A program made the position numbers and the translations under genes. From assembly GCA_964458275.1 (NCBI GenBank), contig CAYWIE010000001.1, positions 1-64,000 of the forward strand: a stretch of 64,000 nt of DNA, written 5' to 3'. Positions 16,243 through 26,083 of the stretch are shown in pieces; the stretch's first letter is position 1, and each line of letters opens with the position of its first letter. The notes beneath the pieces were generated by a model. The model saw only the letters and a list, made by a program, of their open reading frames with translations, ran no database searches and had not been told where the DNA came from. This stretch comes from HGM04593 sp964458275 (GTDB taxonomy: Bacteria > Bacteroidota > Bacteroidia > Bacteroidales > Bacteroidaceae).

Positions 16243-17904
16243 CTATACAAACAGCATCACAATTATTTGAGCGATAATCACACGGCAGAACATTGCCAAC
16301 GGGTAGACTGTAGCATAGCTTACCGCAGGATTGTCGCCGGGCAGTGTGTCGTTTACATAGTTGAGTGCCATCGGGTTTGCCATACTTCCGCACAACATTC
16401 CGCATGCCGAGCCGAAGTCGAGTTTGCTGTGGCGCATTGCCACAAGTGCCATAATCACTATCGGAATAAACGTTATGAGGAATCCCAACGCTATCCATAG
16501 GGCACCTTCGGGGCGCAAAACCGTTTCGAAGAAGTGCGCGCCGGCATCGAGACCCAAGCAGGCGAGATAGAGCGAAAGTCCTATTCCGCGCAACATTAGG
16601 TTAGCGCTTCGGGTGGTGTATGTTACAAGGTGGAAGCGGGGGCCGAAGCAGCCTATGAGTATTCCGACAATGATGGGACCGCCCGCAAGTCCTAACTTGA
16701 CGGGGGTGCTCATTCCGGGAATGGCTATGGGGATGGAGCCGAGCACAAGTCCCAGCACTATGCCTATGAATATTGCAGCAAGATTGGGCTCGTTAAGCGA
16801 CTTTGAGGCATTGCCGAGCAGCTTTTCTATATTCTCGATGGCTTTCTCTTCGCCAACTACCGTCAGGCGGTCGCCAAGTTGCAGTATGAGACGGGGGGTT
16901 GCCAGAAGCAGCACTCCGTTACGTGTTACACGGCTGATGTTTATACCATAGCTGTTGCGCAGCTTCAGTGCACCCAGTCTCTTGCCGTTAATTTCGGGGC
17001 GGGTGATGACTATCTTGCGCGACACAAGTTTGCTGTCAATCGCATTCCAGTCGATATTCTCGTTGTTCCAGTCTTTAGGCTCCATCCTGCCGAAGAGCGC
17101 CGTCAGTGCCGAGGCGTCTTTTTCGGTAGTTACCACCAGCAGGCGGTCGTTCTCCCTGAGCAGCATTTCGGAGGTGGGTATGCTCACCTTGTTCTCGCGC
17201 CACAGACGCGAAATCACAAATTTTGTGTGGGTGAATTCGGCAACCTCCTTGATGCACTTGTTGAAGATACCGGGGTTCTGCACGCTGTATGTGGCGATGA
17301 ATGTCTGGTTGTGTTCATCGTGTTCGCCGTTGTCGATGTCCGAGGGTCTGACAAACAGCTTGCGCACAGCGAGCATAGCCAATATCACTCCCACCACGCC
17401 CAACGGGTAGGTAACGGCGCAGCTGAGGGCTGCTCCTGTCGATTGTATTCCCATCTCCTTGAGTGTCTGTTGCGCGGCACCCAGAGCAGGGGTATTTGTT
17501 GTCGCACCGCATAGAATACCCACCATTTCGCTCATGGGTATCGAGGTTGCATAGCTCATGGCGATAGCCATCAGTGTGCCGAGCAGCACCACTCCCATTG
17601 CAAGCATGTTCAGCTGTATGCCACCCTTGCGGAACGAACTGAAGAAGCCGGGACCGACTTGCAGACCGAGCTCATAGACAAAAAGCACAAGTCCGAGGCT
17701 TTCGGCGTAACTGAGCATTTTTGGGTCTATCGAGAATCCCAAATGTCCGGCGAGGATTCCTGCAAAGAATACAAATGTTACTCCGAGCGAGATGCCGAAA
17801 ATGCGTATTTTGCCCAGTCCGAGTCCTGCGGCAATTATTATCGAGATTATGATCACAGCCTGCAATGGGCTGTGGCTGAAAAAGAGATTATTTAACCACT
17901 CCAT
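16243..17904 (-). CDS. AspT/YidE-type membrane transporter with two TrkA-C domains
   Basis: This 553-residue integral membrane protein has the duplicated layout of the AspT/YidE/YbjL family. Each half has a block of about five membrane segments (residues about 10-175 and 375-553), with the repeated signature GMLCGSMANPMALNYV / GILCGATTNTPALGAA. Between them are two TrkA-C (RCK-C) ligand-binding domains (about 205-285 and 290-370). Family members exchange or export amino acids or dicarboxylates; the substrate here is not predictable. It ends 18 bp upstream of the nadB start on the same strand order (nadB downstream), which may mean co-transcription. Confidence 0.8.
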   Translation of the reverse strand: MEWLNNLFFSHSPLQAVIIISIIIAAGLGLGKIRIFGISLGVTFVFFAGILAGHLGFSIDPKMLSYAESLGLVLFVYELGLQVGPGFFSSFRKGGIQLNMLAMGVVLLGTLMAIAMSYATSIPMSEMVGILCGATTNTPALGAAQQTLKEMGIQSTGAALSCAVTYPLGVVGVILAMLAVRKLFVRPSDIDNGEHDEHNQTFIATYSVQNPGIFNKCIKEVAEFTHTKFVISRLWRENKVSIPTSEMLLRENDRLLVVTTEKDASALTALFGRMEPKDWNNENIDWNAIDSKLVSRKIVITRPEINGKRLGALKLRNSYGINISRVTRNGVLLLATPRLILQLGDRLTVVGEEKAIENIEKLLGNASKSLNEPNLAAIFIGIVLGLVLGSIPIAIPGMSTPVKLGLAGGPIIVGILIGCFGPRFHLVTYTTRSANLMLRGIGLSLYLACLGLDAGAHFFETVLRPEGALWIALGFLITFIPIVIMALVAMRHSKLDFGSACGMLCGSMANPMALNYVNDTLPGDNPAVSYATVYPLAMFCRVIIAQIIVMLFV

Positions 17905-17922
17905 CCTTTCAGATTCTTGTTT

Positions 17923-19494
17923 TTATGGATTTTTGCGTGGATGGTCGAGGTTGTAGTGCAATCCGCGACTCTCTTTGCGTTCCATTGCCCATCGCATGAT
18001 GAGATAACCAACGTTTATTACATTGCGCAGCTCGCATATCTCTTTGCTTATTACGCTGCGCTTGAACAGTTCTTCTGTCTCTTCGTAGAGAAGGTCGAGC
18101 CGGTCCCATGCCCGTTTCAGGCGCAGGTCGGTCCTTACGATGCCCACGTATGTACTCATTATCTGCCCGACTTCGCGCAGGCTCTGTGTGATGAGCACCA
18201 TCTCTTCGTTCATCTTTGTGCCCTCGTCGTTCCACTCCGGGATATTTTCGTTGAAGCTGTAACCGTCGATAACTGAGAGCGTGTGGCGTGCGGCAGCTTC
18301 GGCATATACAACAGCCTCTATCAGCGAATTGCTTGCAAGGCGGTTGCCGCCGTGCAGTCCTGTGCATGAACATTCGCCTACTGCATAGAGGCGGTGTATG
18401 CTCGACGCGGCATTAAGGTCGACTTTGATTCCGCCGCACATGTAGTGCGCTGCGGGGGCAACGGGTATGTAGTCTTTTGTGATGTCGATGCCCAGCGAGA
18501 GACATTTCTCATATATGAGGGGGAAGTGTTTTTTTGTCTCTTCGGCATCTTTGTGCGTTACATCGAGGTAGACGAAGTCTTCGCCTCGCGTCTTCATTTC
18601 GTTATCTATGGCGCGTGCCACAATGTCGCGTGGCGCAAGCGAGAGCCTCTCGTCGTACTTGTGCATGAATTCCTTGCCGTCCATTGTGCGCAGTACTGCT
18701 CCGTATCCGCGCATAGCCTCGGTTATGAGGAACGACGGGCGGTCGCCCACGTTGTAGAGCGCGGTGGGGTGGAACTGTACGAATTCCATGTCTGCTACGG
18801 TGCCTTTGGCGCGGTAGACCATGGCTATTCCGTCGCCGGTGGCTACAAGAGGGTTGGTGGTTGTCTGGTAGACTGCTCCGCATCCGCCTGTTGCCATCAA
18901 CGTTACTTTGCTCAGGAATGTGTCTACCCTGTTGGTGTCGAGGTCGAGCACGTATGCTCCGTAGCACTCTATGCCTTGGGTCTGTCTGGTAACGGTTATT
19001 CCCAAATGGTGCTGTGTGAGTATTTCTATTGCAAAGTGATTGTCGTAGACTGTGATGTTGGGGTTGCTGCGGACGGCTTTTATCAGCGAGCGCTGAATCT
19101 CGGCTCCGGTGCTGTCGGCATGATGCAGTATCCTGTGTTCCGAGTGCCCGCCTTCGCGGTGAAGGTCGAATTCTCCCTCTTCGTTCTTGTCGAAGTTTAC
19201 TCCCCACTCGATAAGCTGCCTTATCTGTTCGGGTGCTTCGCGGACTACCTTTTCCACTGCTTGGCGGTCGCTTATCCGGTCGCCTGCAATCATTGTGTCT
19301 TCGATATGTTTGTCGAAGTTGTCGACCAACATGTTGGTTACCGATGCAATGCCTCCTTGAGCAAAATAGGTGTTTGCATCTTCGAGTGTAGTCTTGCATA
19401 CGAGGGCTACGCTTCCTTTATGCGCCACTTTCAGGGCGAAACTCATACCGGCTATTCCTGAGCCGATGACAAGAAAATCGTACTTCTTAACCAT
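17923..19494 (-). CDS. nadB: L-aspartate oxidase
   Basis: This 523-residue flavoenzyme oxidises L-aspartate to iminoaspartate, the first step of de novo NAD synthesis. The FAD-binding motif is at the N-terminus (DFLVIGSGIAGMSFALKVA), followed by the family motif AQGGIASV near residue 47, REGGHSEHRI around 110 and TGGCGAVYQTTTNP around 205. Other catalytic-region motifs are visible (PTALYN, HYMCGGIKVD, GLHGGNRLASNSL). Length is normal. nadA and nadC are not adjacent. TAATTTTGC on the minus strand (19544-19536) is a plausible -7 box. Confidence 0.95.
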   Translation of the reverse strand: MVKKYDFLVIGSGIAGMSFALKVAHKGSVALVCKTTLEDANTYFAQGGIASVTNMLVDNFDKHIEDTMIAGDRISDRQAVEKVVREAPEQIRQLIEWGVNFDKNEEGEFDLHREGGHSEHRILHHADSTGAEIQRSLIKAVRSNPNITVYDNHFAIEILTQHHLGITVTRQTQGIECYGAYVLDLDTNRVDTFLSKVTLMATGGCGAVYQTTTNPLVATGDGIAMVYRAKGTVADMEFVQFHPTALYNVGDRPSFLITEAMRGYGAVLRTMDGKEFMHKYDERLSLAPRDIVARAIDNEMKTRGEDFVYLDVTHKDAEETKKHFPLIYEKCLSLGIDITKDYIPVAPAAHYMCGGIKVDLNAASSIHRLYAVGECSCTGLHGGNRLASNSLIEAVVYAEAAARHTLSVIDGYSFNENIPEWNDEGTKMNEEMVLITQSLREVGQIMSTYVGIVRTDLRLKRAWDRLDLLYEETEELFKRSVISKEICELRNVINVGYLIMRWAMERKESRGLHYNLDHPRKNP

Positions 19495-19610
19495 AACGAT
19501 GCTTCTGAATTTGTTTGCAGTACTGCATTATCGCTGCAAAATTACAAAATTCATAAAGAAAATGAGGACAAAAGTGTCGATATTTTATATAATCGCTGGC
19601 TGCCCGGCAG

Positions 19611-19639
19611 AAAAAAATCGCCGACATCGGCGATTTTTT
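19611..19639. terminator. Rho-independent terminator between nadB and DUF1080 genes
   Basis: A perfect 9-bp stem AATCGCCGA/TCGGCGATT with a 2-base loop is flanked by seven A and six T. It ends the DUF1080 gene, read leftward, whose stop codon is about 14 bases away. Confidence 0.8.
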
Positions 19640-19652
19640 CATGGCAACGGGG

Positions 19653-20276
19653 CTATTCCGTTATGTATATGTTGCGGAACTCGATGGGACCGCCTTCGCT
19701 CTGCAAGGCTATGTATCCCTCTGTAAATTCGCAGGTACATTCGTTCTGTTGCTTGCCGTTTATCATCACTTTGATGTTCTTGCCCTTGCAGATGATGTCG
19801 GCGCTGTTCCACTCGCCTACGGGATTTTCGTAATTGCCTGCACGCTCTTTTACGGGATACTCTCCTACACATTCAACCTCTTGAATCTTAGCGCCGCCAA
19901 GCATCACATAGTCGCCTGCCTTGCCGTTGCACAGCTGGCACTCTATGGCTGTGCACCACAGTCTGTCGCCATCCTGCACACGTTGGAATATGCCGCTGTT
20001 TGTGCCTTCTCCCACCCAGCGCCATTCGACGTGCAGCGTGTAGTCGCTGTATTTCTTCTCTGTGCGCAGATAGCCGAAGGGCTCTCCGGCGATGCGTATG
20101 CAGCCGTCCTGCACAGTGAATACTTTGTCGTCCGATACTCCGCTTTCGGGTGCGACATAGCCCACCCACCCCGTGAGGTCGCGGTTGTTGAACAGTTCTA
20201 CCTTCTTGCAATCGTTGCAGCAGGAAGATAACAATACGATGGCGGCAAATGCCACAAATAGCAAATTCTGTTTCAT
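19653..20276 (-). CDS. DUF1080 (3-keto-disaccharide hydrolase-like) lipoprotein
   Basis: The ATG at 20276 is chosen over the one six codons upstream because it gives a compact lipoprotein signal (MKQNLLFVAFAAIVLLSSCC, lipid Cys at 19). The mature 190 residues form a DUF1080 concanavalin-like domain: FNNRDLTGWVGY, then LHVEWRW, NSGIFQRV and AIECQL..GDYVMLGG. Related proteins are annotated as 3-keto-disaccharide hydrolases or sugar-binding modules; specific activity cannot be assigned. It faces away from the beta-galactosidase gene, with which it shares a 237-bp intergenic region holding a copy of a dispersed element (20417-20443). Confidence 0.82.
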   Translation of the reverse strand: MKQNLLFVAFAAIVLLSSCCNDCKKVELFNNRDLTGWVGYVAPESGVSDDKVFTVQDGCIRIAGEPFGYLRTEKKYSDYTLHVEWRWVGEGTNSGIFQRVQDGDRLWCTAIECQLCNGKAGDYVMLGGAKIQEVECVGEYPVKERAGNYENPVGEWNSADIICKGKNIKVMINGKQQNECTCEFTEGYIALQSEGGPIEFRNIYITE

Positions 20277-20416
20277 TATTATATTGTTTTTCAATTATCG
20301 GGTACGTGTTCTTGCATACGTTTGGAAATGCGCATGAACCATAGTGCAAAATAACGGAAAAATCATAGATTGGCAAAGAATATATGAACAAAAACTTTTT
20401 TGAAAAATTCAAACAC

Positions 20417-20443
20417 ATTAAAATTTAAGCAGCTTCTTATAGA
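20417..20443 (-). repeat. Dispersed intergenic element (copy 1)
   Basis: On the minus strand this reads CTATAAGAAGCTGCTTAAAT and continues TTTAATG. It resembles the elements at 41577-41609 and 57259-57292 (TTCTAAGAAGCTGTT followed by a TTTTATT block). It lies between divergent genes. This is the most diverged of the three copies. Confidence 0.4.
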
Positions 20444-20513
20444 CTTCTGAATAAATTTGCTTAGATTTGCGTAAATGATGCTTTCACAGGAAAATTCATA
20501 AAATCCATATACT

Positions 20514-23500
20514 ATGAAAAAAGGCATAATAACCGCGATATTCTCGGCAATGGCGCTGAGTCTATCGGCACAGACATTCAACGAGTGGAAGGACCCCGGC
20601 GTAAACGAGGTCAATCGTGCCCCCATGCGCAGCAACTACTTTGCATACGAAACGGCAGATGCTGCCGCTGCCGGCGAAAAGGAGAACTCTTCCAACTATA
20701 TGACTCTCAACGGCGACTGGAAATTCTTTTGGGTGAAAAACTCCGATGCACGTCCCACCGGTTTCTGGCAAAAGGGGTATGACGACAAAGGATGGGCTAC
20801 AATTCCCGTACCCGGTGTGTGGGAACTGCACGGTTACGGCGATCCTATATACGTGAACATAGGATACGCATGGCGCAACCAGTTCCGCAACAACCCTCCC
20901 GAAGTTCCCGTCGAGAACAACAATGTTGGCTCTTATCGCCGCGAAATAACCGTGCCTGCCGATTGGAAGGGCAAAGAGATTATTGCACATTTCGGTTCTG
21001 TAACCTCTAACATCTATCTATGGGTGAACGGCAAATTTGTAGGTTACAGCGAAGACAGCAAGCTTGAGGCGGAATTCAACCTCACAAGCTATCTCAAGCC
21101 CGGCGAAAAGAACCTTATTGCTTTTCAGGTGTTCCGTTGGTGCGACGGAACCTACCTCGAGGACCAGGACTTCTTCCGTTACAGCGGAGTGGGGCGCGAC
21201 TGCTATCTCTATGCACGCAACAAGAAGCGGATAGAGGATATACGCATCACTCCCGACCTCACCGACAACTACACAAACGGAACACTCACAGTGGACCTTA
21301 AACTGAAAGGCAGCGGCAAGGTTGGCCTTCTTCTCACCGATGCAGAGGGAAAGACCGTTGCGCAGGAAACGGCAGACGGCAAAAAGCCTGTAACGATAAA
21401 TGTTACGGCTCCCAACAAATGGACAGCCGAGACGCCTTATCTCTACACCCTTATGGCAACAATGCAGGGCAGCGAAGAGTACATTCCCATAAAAGTGGGA
21501 TTCCGCAAGATAGAGATAAAGAACTCACAGCTGCTTGTAAACGGGCAGCCCATCCTCATAAAGGGCGCCAACCGCCACGAGATTGACCCCGACGGCGGTT
21601 ATGTAGTGTCGCGCGAGCGCATGTTGCAGGATATACAGATAATGAAGAAGTTCAATCTCAACGCTGTACGTACCTGCCACTATCCCGACGATAATTATTG
21701 GTACGACCTTTGCGACCGTTACGGAATATATATGGTAGCTGAGGCTAATATCGAGTCCCACGGAATGGGCTATGGCGAACACACTCTTGCCAAGCGCGAC
21801 GACTACAAAAAGGCGCATATCGAGCGTAACCAACGCAATGTACAGCGCAACTTCAACCATCCGAGCATCATCTTCTGGTCGCTCGGCAACGAGGGCGGAT
21901 ACGGTCCAAACTTCGACGCTGCATACGATTGGGTGAAGGCTGAGGACCCCTCGCGTCCTGTGCAGTATGAGCGTGCAGGCTATGAAGGAAAGACCGACAT
22001 CTACTGTCCCATGTATGCCGACTACAATTGGTGCGAGAGATACTGTACCGACAGCAAATACACAAAACCTCTTATACAGTGTGAGTATGCCCATGCAATG
22101 GGCAATTCACAGGGAGGTTTCAAGGAATATTGGGACCTCATCCGCAAATTCCCCAAATATCAGGGAGGATTCATCTGGGATTTTGTAGACCAGTCGGTAC
22201 GTTGGAAGGGCAAGAGCGGCAAGATGATTTACGGTTACGGCGGCGATTTCAACCGTTTCGACGCAAGCGACATAAACTTCTGCGACAACGGACTGATAAG
22301 CCCCGACCGTGTGCCCAACCCCCACATGTACGAGGTGGGCTACTTCTATCAGAATATTTGGACAACCCTCACTGATGCCTCAAAAGGAGAAATTGAAATA
22401 TACAACGAGAACTTCTTCCGCGACCTTTCGGCGTATTACATGGAGTGGACGTTGCTGAAGGATGGCTCACCTGTGAGCAGCGGCCGCATAGAGAATATCA
22501 CTGCCGCACCTCAGCAGCGCGTAAAGGCAAATATCCCCGTGGATGCAGCCGCTCAGTCCGGCGAATGGTTGATAAATGTGGCCTATCGTCTGAAGAAGAG
22601 CGAGAGCCTGCTCCCCGCTGGCTTCACAGTGGCAAAGGACCAGCTTCGTCTGACCGGTGCGCCTGCCACAGAGATGCTGCTTGCAAACACTTCGGCAAGC
22701 AATATTGCCACAGTGCCGCCAACAATAATTGAGAACTACTATCACTATCTTATAGTCGAGGGCTGCAACTTCAGAATGGAATTCAACAAGCACAGCGGAT
22801 TCCTCACCAAATATTCGGTAGACGGTACTGATATGATAAAGGAGGGCGGTGAGCTTAAGCCTAACTTCTGGCGTGCACCGACCGACAATGATTTTGGAGC
22901 AAATCTGCAATATCGCTACCGTGCATGGAAGAATCCTGCAATGCGTCTTAAAGAATTGAAGCAGCGCATGGAAAACGGTCAGGCAATTGTGGAGGCTGCA
23001 TACGAAATGTCCGATGTGCATGCCAAGCTGTCGCTCACATACACCATCAGCAACAACGGTGCAGTGAAGGTAACACAGGCGATGACCGCTGCAAAGGATG
23101 CCAAGGTGAGCAATATGTTCCGCTTCGGTGTGCAGTTGCCCATGCCCTACGACTTTGAGACTGTTGAGTACTATGGACGCGGACCGGGCGAAAACTACAT
23201 CGACCGCAAGAGCAATACCGCTTTGGGAATATACCGGCAGAGTGTGGACGAGCAATTCTATCCCTACATCCGTCCACAGGAGAACGGTACACGCAGCGAC
23301 CTTCGTTGGTGGCGCGTGCTCAATGCAGCAGGCACAGGCATTGAGGTTGTCTCTGAGGCTCCATTCTCTGCATCGGCTCTGCACTACACAATTGAGTCGC
23401 TCGACGAGGGCTTGCGCAAGCAGCAGGGACACTCGCACGAGATTGAGAAAGCCGACCTTACAAACCTTTGTATCGACAAGGTGCAGATGGGATTGGGCTG

Positions 23501-23606
23501 TGTAGACAGCTGGGGACGCTTGCCGTTGCCTGAGTATCAGGTGCCTTACAAGGATTATAGTTTCACATTCATAATCCGTCCGGTGAAGCATAAGATTGGA
23601 TTGTGA
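20514..23606 (+). CDS. Secreted beta-galactosidase, glycoside hydrolase family 2
   Basis: This 1030-residue protein has a signal peptide (MKKGIITAIFSAMALSLSAQ), then the five-domain LacZ-type order: sugar-binding jelly roll, immunoglobulin-like domain, TIM barrel, second immunoglobulin-like domain and C-terminal beta-galactosidase small chain. The acid/base Glu460 lies in SLGNEGGYG and the nucleophile Glu524 in IQCEYAHAMGNS. It should release terminal beta-linked galactose in the periplasm or at the surface. Other GH2 activities are possible, but the LacZ-like C-terminal domain (FGVQLPMPYDFETVEYYGRG) favours galactosidase. TAAATTTGC (20452) and TAGATTTGC (20462) are candidate -7 boxes. Confidence 0.92.
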   Translation: MKKGIITAIFSAMALSLSAQTFNEWKDPGVNEVNRAPMRSNYFAYETADAAAAGEKENSSNYMTLNGDWKFFWVKNSDARPTGFWQKGYDDKGWATIPVPGVWELHGYGDPIYVNIGYAWRNQFRNNPPEVPVENNNVGSYRREITVPADWKGKEIIAHFGSVTSNIYLWVNGKFVGYSEDSKLEAEFNLTSYLKPGEKNLIAFQVFRWCDGTYLEDQDFFRYSGVGRDCYLYARNKKRIEDIRITPDLTDNYTNGTLTVDLKLKGSGKVGLLLTDAEGKTVAQETADGKKPVTINVTAPNKWTAETPYLYTLMATMQGSEEYIPIKVGFRKIEIKNSQLLVNGQPILIKGANRHEIDPDGGYVVSRERMLQDIQIMKKFNLNAVRTCHYPDDNYWYDLCDRYGIYMVAEANIESHGMGYGEHTLAKRDDYKKAHIERNQRNVQRNFNHPSIIFWSLGNEGGYGPNFDAAYDWVKAEDPSRPVQYERAGYEGKTDIYCPMYADYNWCERYCTDSKYTKPLIQCEYAHAMGNSQGGFKEYWDLIRKFPKYQGGFIWDFVDQSVRWKGKSGKMIYGYGGDFNRFDASDINFCDNGLISPDRVPNPHMYEVGYFYQNIWTTLTDASKGEIEIYNENFFRDLSAYYMEWTLLKDGSPVSSGRIENITAAPQQRVKANIPVDAAAQSGEWLINVAYRLKKSESLLPAGFTVAKDQLRLTGAPATEMLLANTSASNIATVPPTIIENYYHYLIVEGCNFRMEFNKHSGFLTKYSVDGTDMIKEGGELKPNFWRAPTDNDFGANLQYRYRAWKNPAMRLKELKQRMENGQAIVEAAYEMSDVHAKLSLTYTISNNGAVKVTQAMTAAKDAKVSNMFRFGVQLPMPYDFETVEYYGRGPGENYIDRKSNTALGIYRQSVDEQFYPYIRPQENGTRSDLRWWRVLNAAGTGIEVVSEAPFSASALHYTIESLDEGLRKQQGHSHEIEKADLTNLCIDKVQMGLGCVDSWGRLPLPEYQVPYKDYSFTFIIRPVKHKIGL

Positions 23607-23618
23607 TTGTCGGTATAT

Positions 23619-23674
23619 CCACCAAAAAAAAGGTTGCGCCAACAGCAGCGTTGGCGCAACCTTTTTTTTGGTGG
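23619..23674. terminator. Strong bidirectional terminator between beta-galactosidase and rho genes
   Basis: A near-perfect palindrome with a ~24-bp stem includes CCACC, a run of eight A, then GGTTGCGCCAA, mirrored to eight T and GGTGG. The A and T runs on either side of the GC core serve both converging genes. Confidence 0.9.
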
Positions 23675-23693
23675 TTTCTATTGTAGAGGTTTC

Positions 23694-25814
23694 TTAGGAG
23701 TTCATGCTAATAAGAAACTCTTCGTTGTCTTTTGTTCTTCCCAGATGCTCTTTTACAAACTCCATTGCTTCGAGTGAGTTCATGTCTGCAAGGTGTTTGC
23801 GCAATATCCACATGCGGTCGAGTGTCTGCTTGTCGTGGAGAAGGTCGTCGCGACGGGTGCTTGATGCTACGATGTTCACAGCGGGGAAGATGCGTTTGTT
23901 GCTCAGTGTGCGGTCGAGCTGCAACTCCATGTTTCCTGTTCCTTTGAACTCTTCGAAGATAACCTCGTCCATCTTGGAGCCTGTATCTATGAGCGCGGTG
24001 GCTATTATTGTGAGCGAACCGCCGTTCTCTATGTTGCGGGCTGCTCCGAAGAAGCGTTTGGGCTTGTGCAGGGCGTTTGCGTCTACACCGCCGGAGAGCA
24101 CTTTGCCCGATGCGGGAGATACAGTATTGTATGCACGTGCCAGACGGGTGATGGAGTCGAGGAAGATTACTACGTCGTGTCCACATTCTACCATTCTTTT
24201 GGCGCGTTCAAGAACTATTCCTGCTATCTTTACATGACGCTCGGCGGGTTCGTCGAATGTAGATGCTATAACTTCGGCATTTACGCTGCGTGCCATGTCT
24301 GTAACCTCTTCGGGGCGTTCGTCGATGAGGAGCATTATCATGTACACCTCTGGGTGATTGGCGGCAATGGCGTTGGCTATGTCCTTGAGCAGTATTGTCT
24401 TACCTGTCTTGGGCTGTGCGACAATGAGTCCGCGTTGTCCTTTTCCTATGGGTGAGAAGAGGTCTACCACACGTGCCGACATATTGTCGTAATTTCCGGT
24501 GCAGAGGGTGAATTTCTCTTCGGGGAAAAGGGGAGTGAGGTTGTCGAACGATACGCGGTCGCGTACCTGTTCGGGAAGCAGGCCGTTTATTCTGTTTACT
24601 TTTACGAGGGGGAAATATTTTTCGCCGTAATTTGCGGGGCGTATCGTTCCTTCTACAACGTCGCCGGTCTTTAGCCCGTAGTGGCGTATCTGGTATTGTG
24701 ATACATATACATCGTCGGGCGATGCAAGGTAGTTGTAGTCCGAAGAACGCAGAAAGCCGTATCCGTCGGGCATTGTTTCGAGTACACCTTCGATTTTCAG
24801 AATGTCGGCAAAGTCGTATGTCATTTGACGCGGGTCTTGCTTGCGCTCAGGCGTCGCAGGGGTTTCTGACTGCGTCTGTTCTTTCTTTTCGTTTTTCTGA
24901 CGGTTCTGACGTTCGCGCGGCTGCTTCTGTTCTTTGTCGTTGTCTTTCTCCTTCTCCTTTTTGGCGAACTTGTTGATTAGTTCGATTGGGAGTTCGGCTT
25001 TGTCGGAGGGGAGTTCTTCTATGGGAACAAAGCGGTCCTCTTCGGTTGAATGGCGAAGAGATGATATGATGCTTTCAAGCGCTGTCTCTGCCGGTGAAAC
25101 TGTTGCGCGGCTTGTATCTTCTTCCTGCTGGTTGGCTTCGGAGACGGGTTCGGTTTTTGTCTTTGGCTTGCGTCCGCGCTTTTTGGGAGCGGGCTTTTCG
25201 GCATCGGTTGTCTCTTCTGCACCGGCGGTTGCTGTTGTTTGGGTTTCAGCTGTCTGTGGGGTTTCTGGTGCAGGAGCTACTGCTGTTGTCTCTTCTTTTG
25301 GGTCGGTTGCCACCTGTTCGGTTTTTGCCTTTGGCTTGCGTCCGCGTTTCTTGGGCGCCGGCTTCTCGGTCTCTGCCTGAGCGGCTTCTGCCGGTTCAAT
25401 GGATTCCGAAGCGGGGATGAGGGATACTGTGTCGAATGTTATTTCCGGTATTTCGGCTGTTTGTTCCGGTGTGTGGTTTTCAGGCTCTGTTTCTTTGACT
25501 GTGTCTGTATCGGGTTTGCTGTTCTTGGGCGGAGTCTTGTCGAGCTTTACCGCTTTGTCGCCTGTGGCTGTGTATACTTTGCTGCCTGCTTCGCTGTTTA
25601 TTCGTGTGCGGCGATGGGCACGGCGGTTCATGCGGTTCTCTTCTTTTACTACTGCGGGGGTACCCGATTGACTGTTCTTAAATGCCTGTTCGTCAAGGAT
25701 GCGGTATATTATGTCGTCTTTTTCCAATGCCTTGATGTTGGGGATGCCCAATTCTTTGGCTATTGATTGAAGTTCGGACAGTTCCTTGCTTCTCAGTTGT
25801 TCTATATAATACAT
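23694..25814 (-). CDS. rho: Transcription termination factor Rho with long charged insert
   Basis: The ATG at 25814 is preferred to the one 17 codons upstream, because the product then begins MYYIEQLRSKELSELQSIAK, the usual Rho N-terminal domain; this gives 706 residues. Residues about 50-320 are an extra low-complexity region rich in Lys, Glu, Thr and Pro, including two near-identical PAPKKRGRKPK segments (about 150 and 208). The cold-shock-type RNA-binding domain follows (about 330-410), then the hexameric RecA-like ATPase with Walker A VAQPKTGKT (about 465-473) and the Q-/R-loop region SGGVDANALHKPKRFFGAAR. It unwinds RNA-DNA hybrids to end transcription. Inserts in Rho are known in Bacteroidetes. 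TAATTTTGC on the minus strand (25953-25945) is a possible promoter box. Confidence 0.93.
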   Translation of the reverse strand: MYYIEQLRSKELSELQSIAKELGIPNIKALEKDDIIYRILDEQAFKNSQSGTPAVVKEENRMNRRAHRRTRINSEAGSKVYTATGDKAVKLDKTPPKNSKPDTDTVKETEPENHTPEQTAEIPEITFDTVSLIPASESIEPAEAAQAETEKPAPKKRGRKPKAKTEQVATDPKEETTAVAPAPETPQTAETQTTATAGAEETTDAEKPAPKKRGRKPKTKTEPVSEANQQEEDTSRATVSPAETALESIISSLRHSTEEDRFVPIEELPSDKAELPIELINKFAKKEKEKDNDKEQKQPRERQNRQKNEKKEQTQSETPATPERKQDPRQMTYDFADILKIEGVLETMPDGYGFLRSSDYNYLASPDDVYVSQYQIRHYGLKTGDVVEGTIRPANYGEKYFPLVKVNRINGLLPEQVRDRVSFDNLTPLFPEEKFTLCTGNYDNMSARVVDLFSPIGKGQRGLIVAQPKTGKTILLKDIANAIAANHPEVYMIMLLIDERPEEVTDMARSVNAEVIASTFDEPAERHVKIAGIVLERAKRMVECGHDVVIFLDSITRLARAYNTVSPASGKVLSGGVDANALHKPKRFFGAARNIENGGSLTIIATALIDTGSKMDEVIFEEFKGTGNMELQLDRTLSNKRIFPAVNIVASSTRRDDLLHDKQTLDRMWILRKHLADMNSLEAMEFVKEHLGRTKDNEEFLISMNS

Positions 25815-26025
25815 ATAATTATTGATTCGTCGAACGGAAAGAGCCTTGTGAGGACTCTTGTTCACGATGCTGTTAGAAATTAATTTGTTTCGGGATTATT
25901 GCTGATTGACACGCTGTTGAGTAACACTGTGTCGATTTACGTCTGCAAAATTAGGCAATTTGTTTTAATTAGGCTCTATATTTTACCATTTTTTTGCATA
26001 ATGGCTGCTGTTTAGGTAATAATAA

Positions 26026-26059
26026 ACGGTAATATTGCCATTGTAAACAATATTACCGT
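26026..26059 (-). terminator. Hairpin terminator of the TlpA-like gene
   Basis: A perfect 12-bp stem ACGGTAATATTG/CAATATTACCGT has a 10-base loop and lies about 25 bases beyond the stop codon of the TlpA-like gene. The downstream flank on the minus strand is TTTATTATTACC. Confidence 0.7.
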
Positions 26060-26083
26060 CTGTTTTGTTCGCGGAAGAGGAGA

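Noticed and set aside
18394..19461. 355-codon plus-strand open frame opposite nadB
   Set aside because: It is antisense to a convincing NadB with all FAD motifs; the composition is typical of a mirror frame.
22467..23642. 391-codon minus-strand open frame opposite the beta-galactosidase 3' end
   Set aside because: It is a mirror of GC-rich coding sequence of a clear GH2 enzyme and overlaps the terminator.
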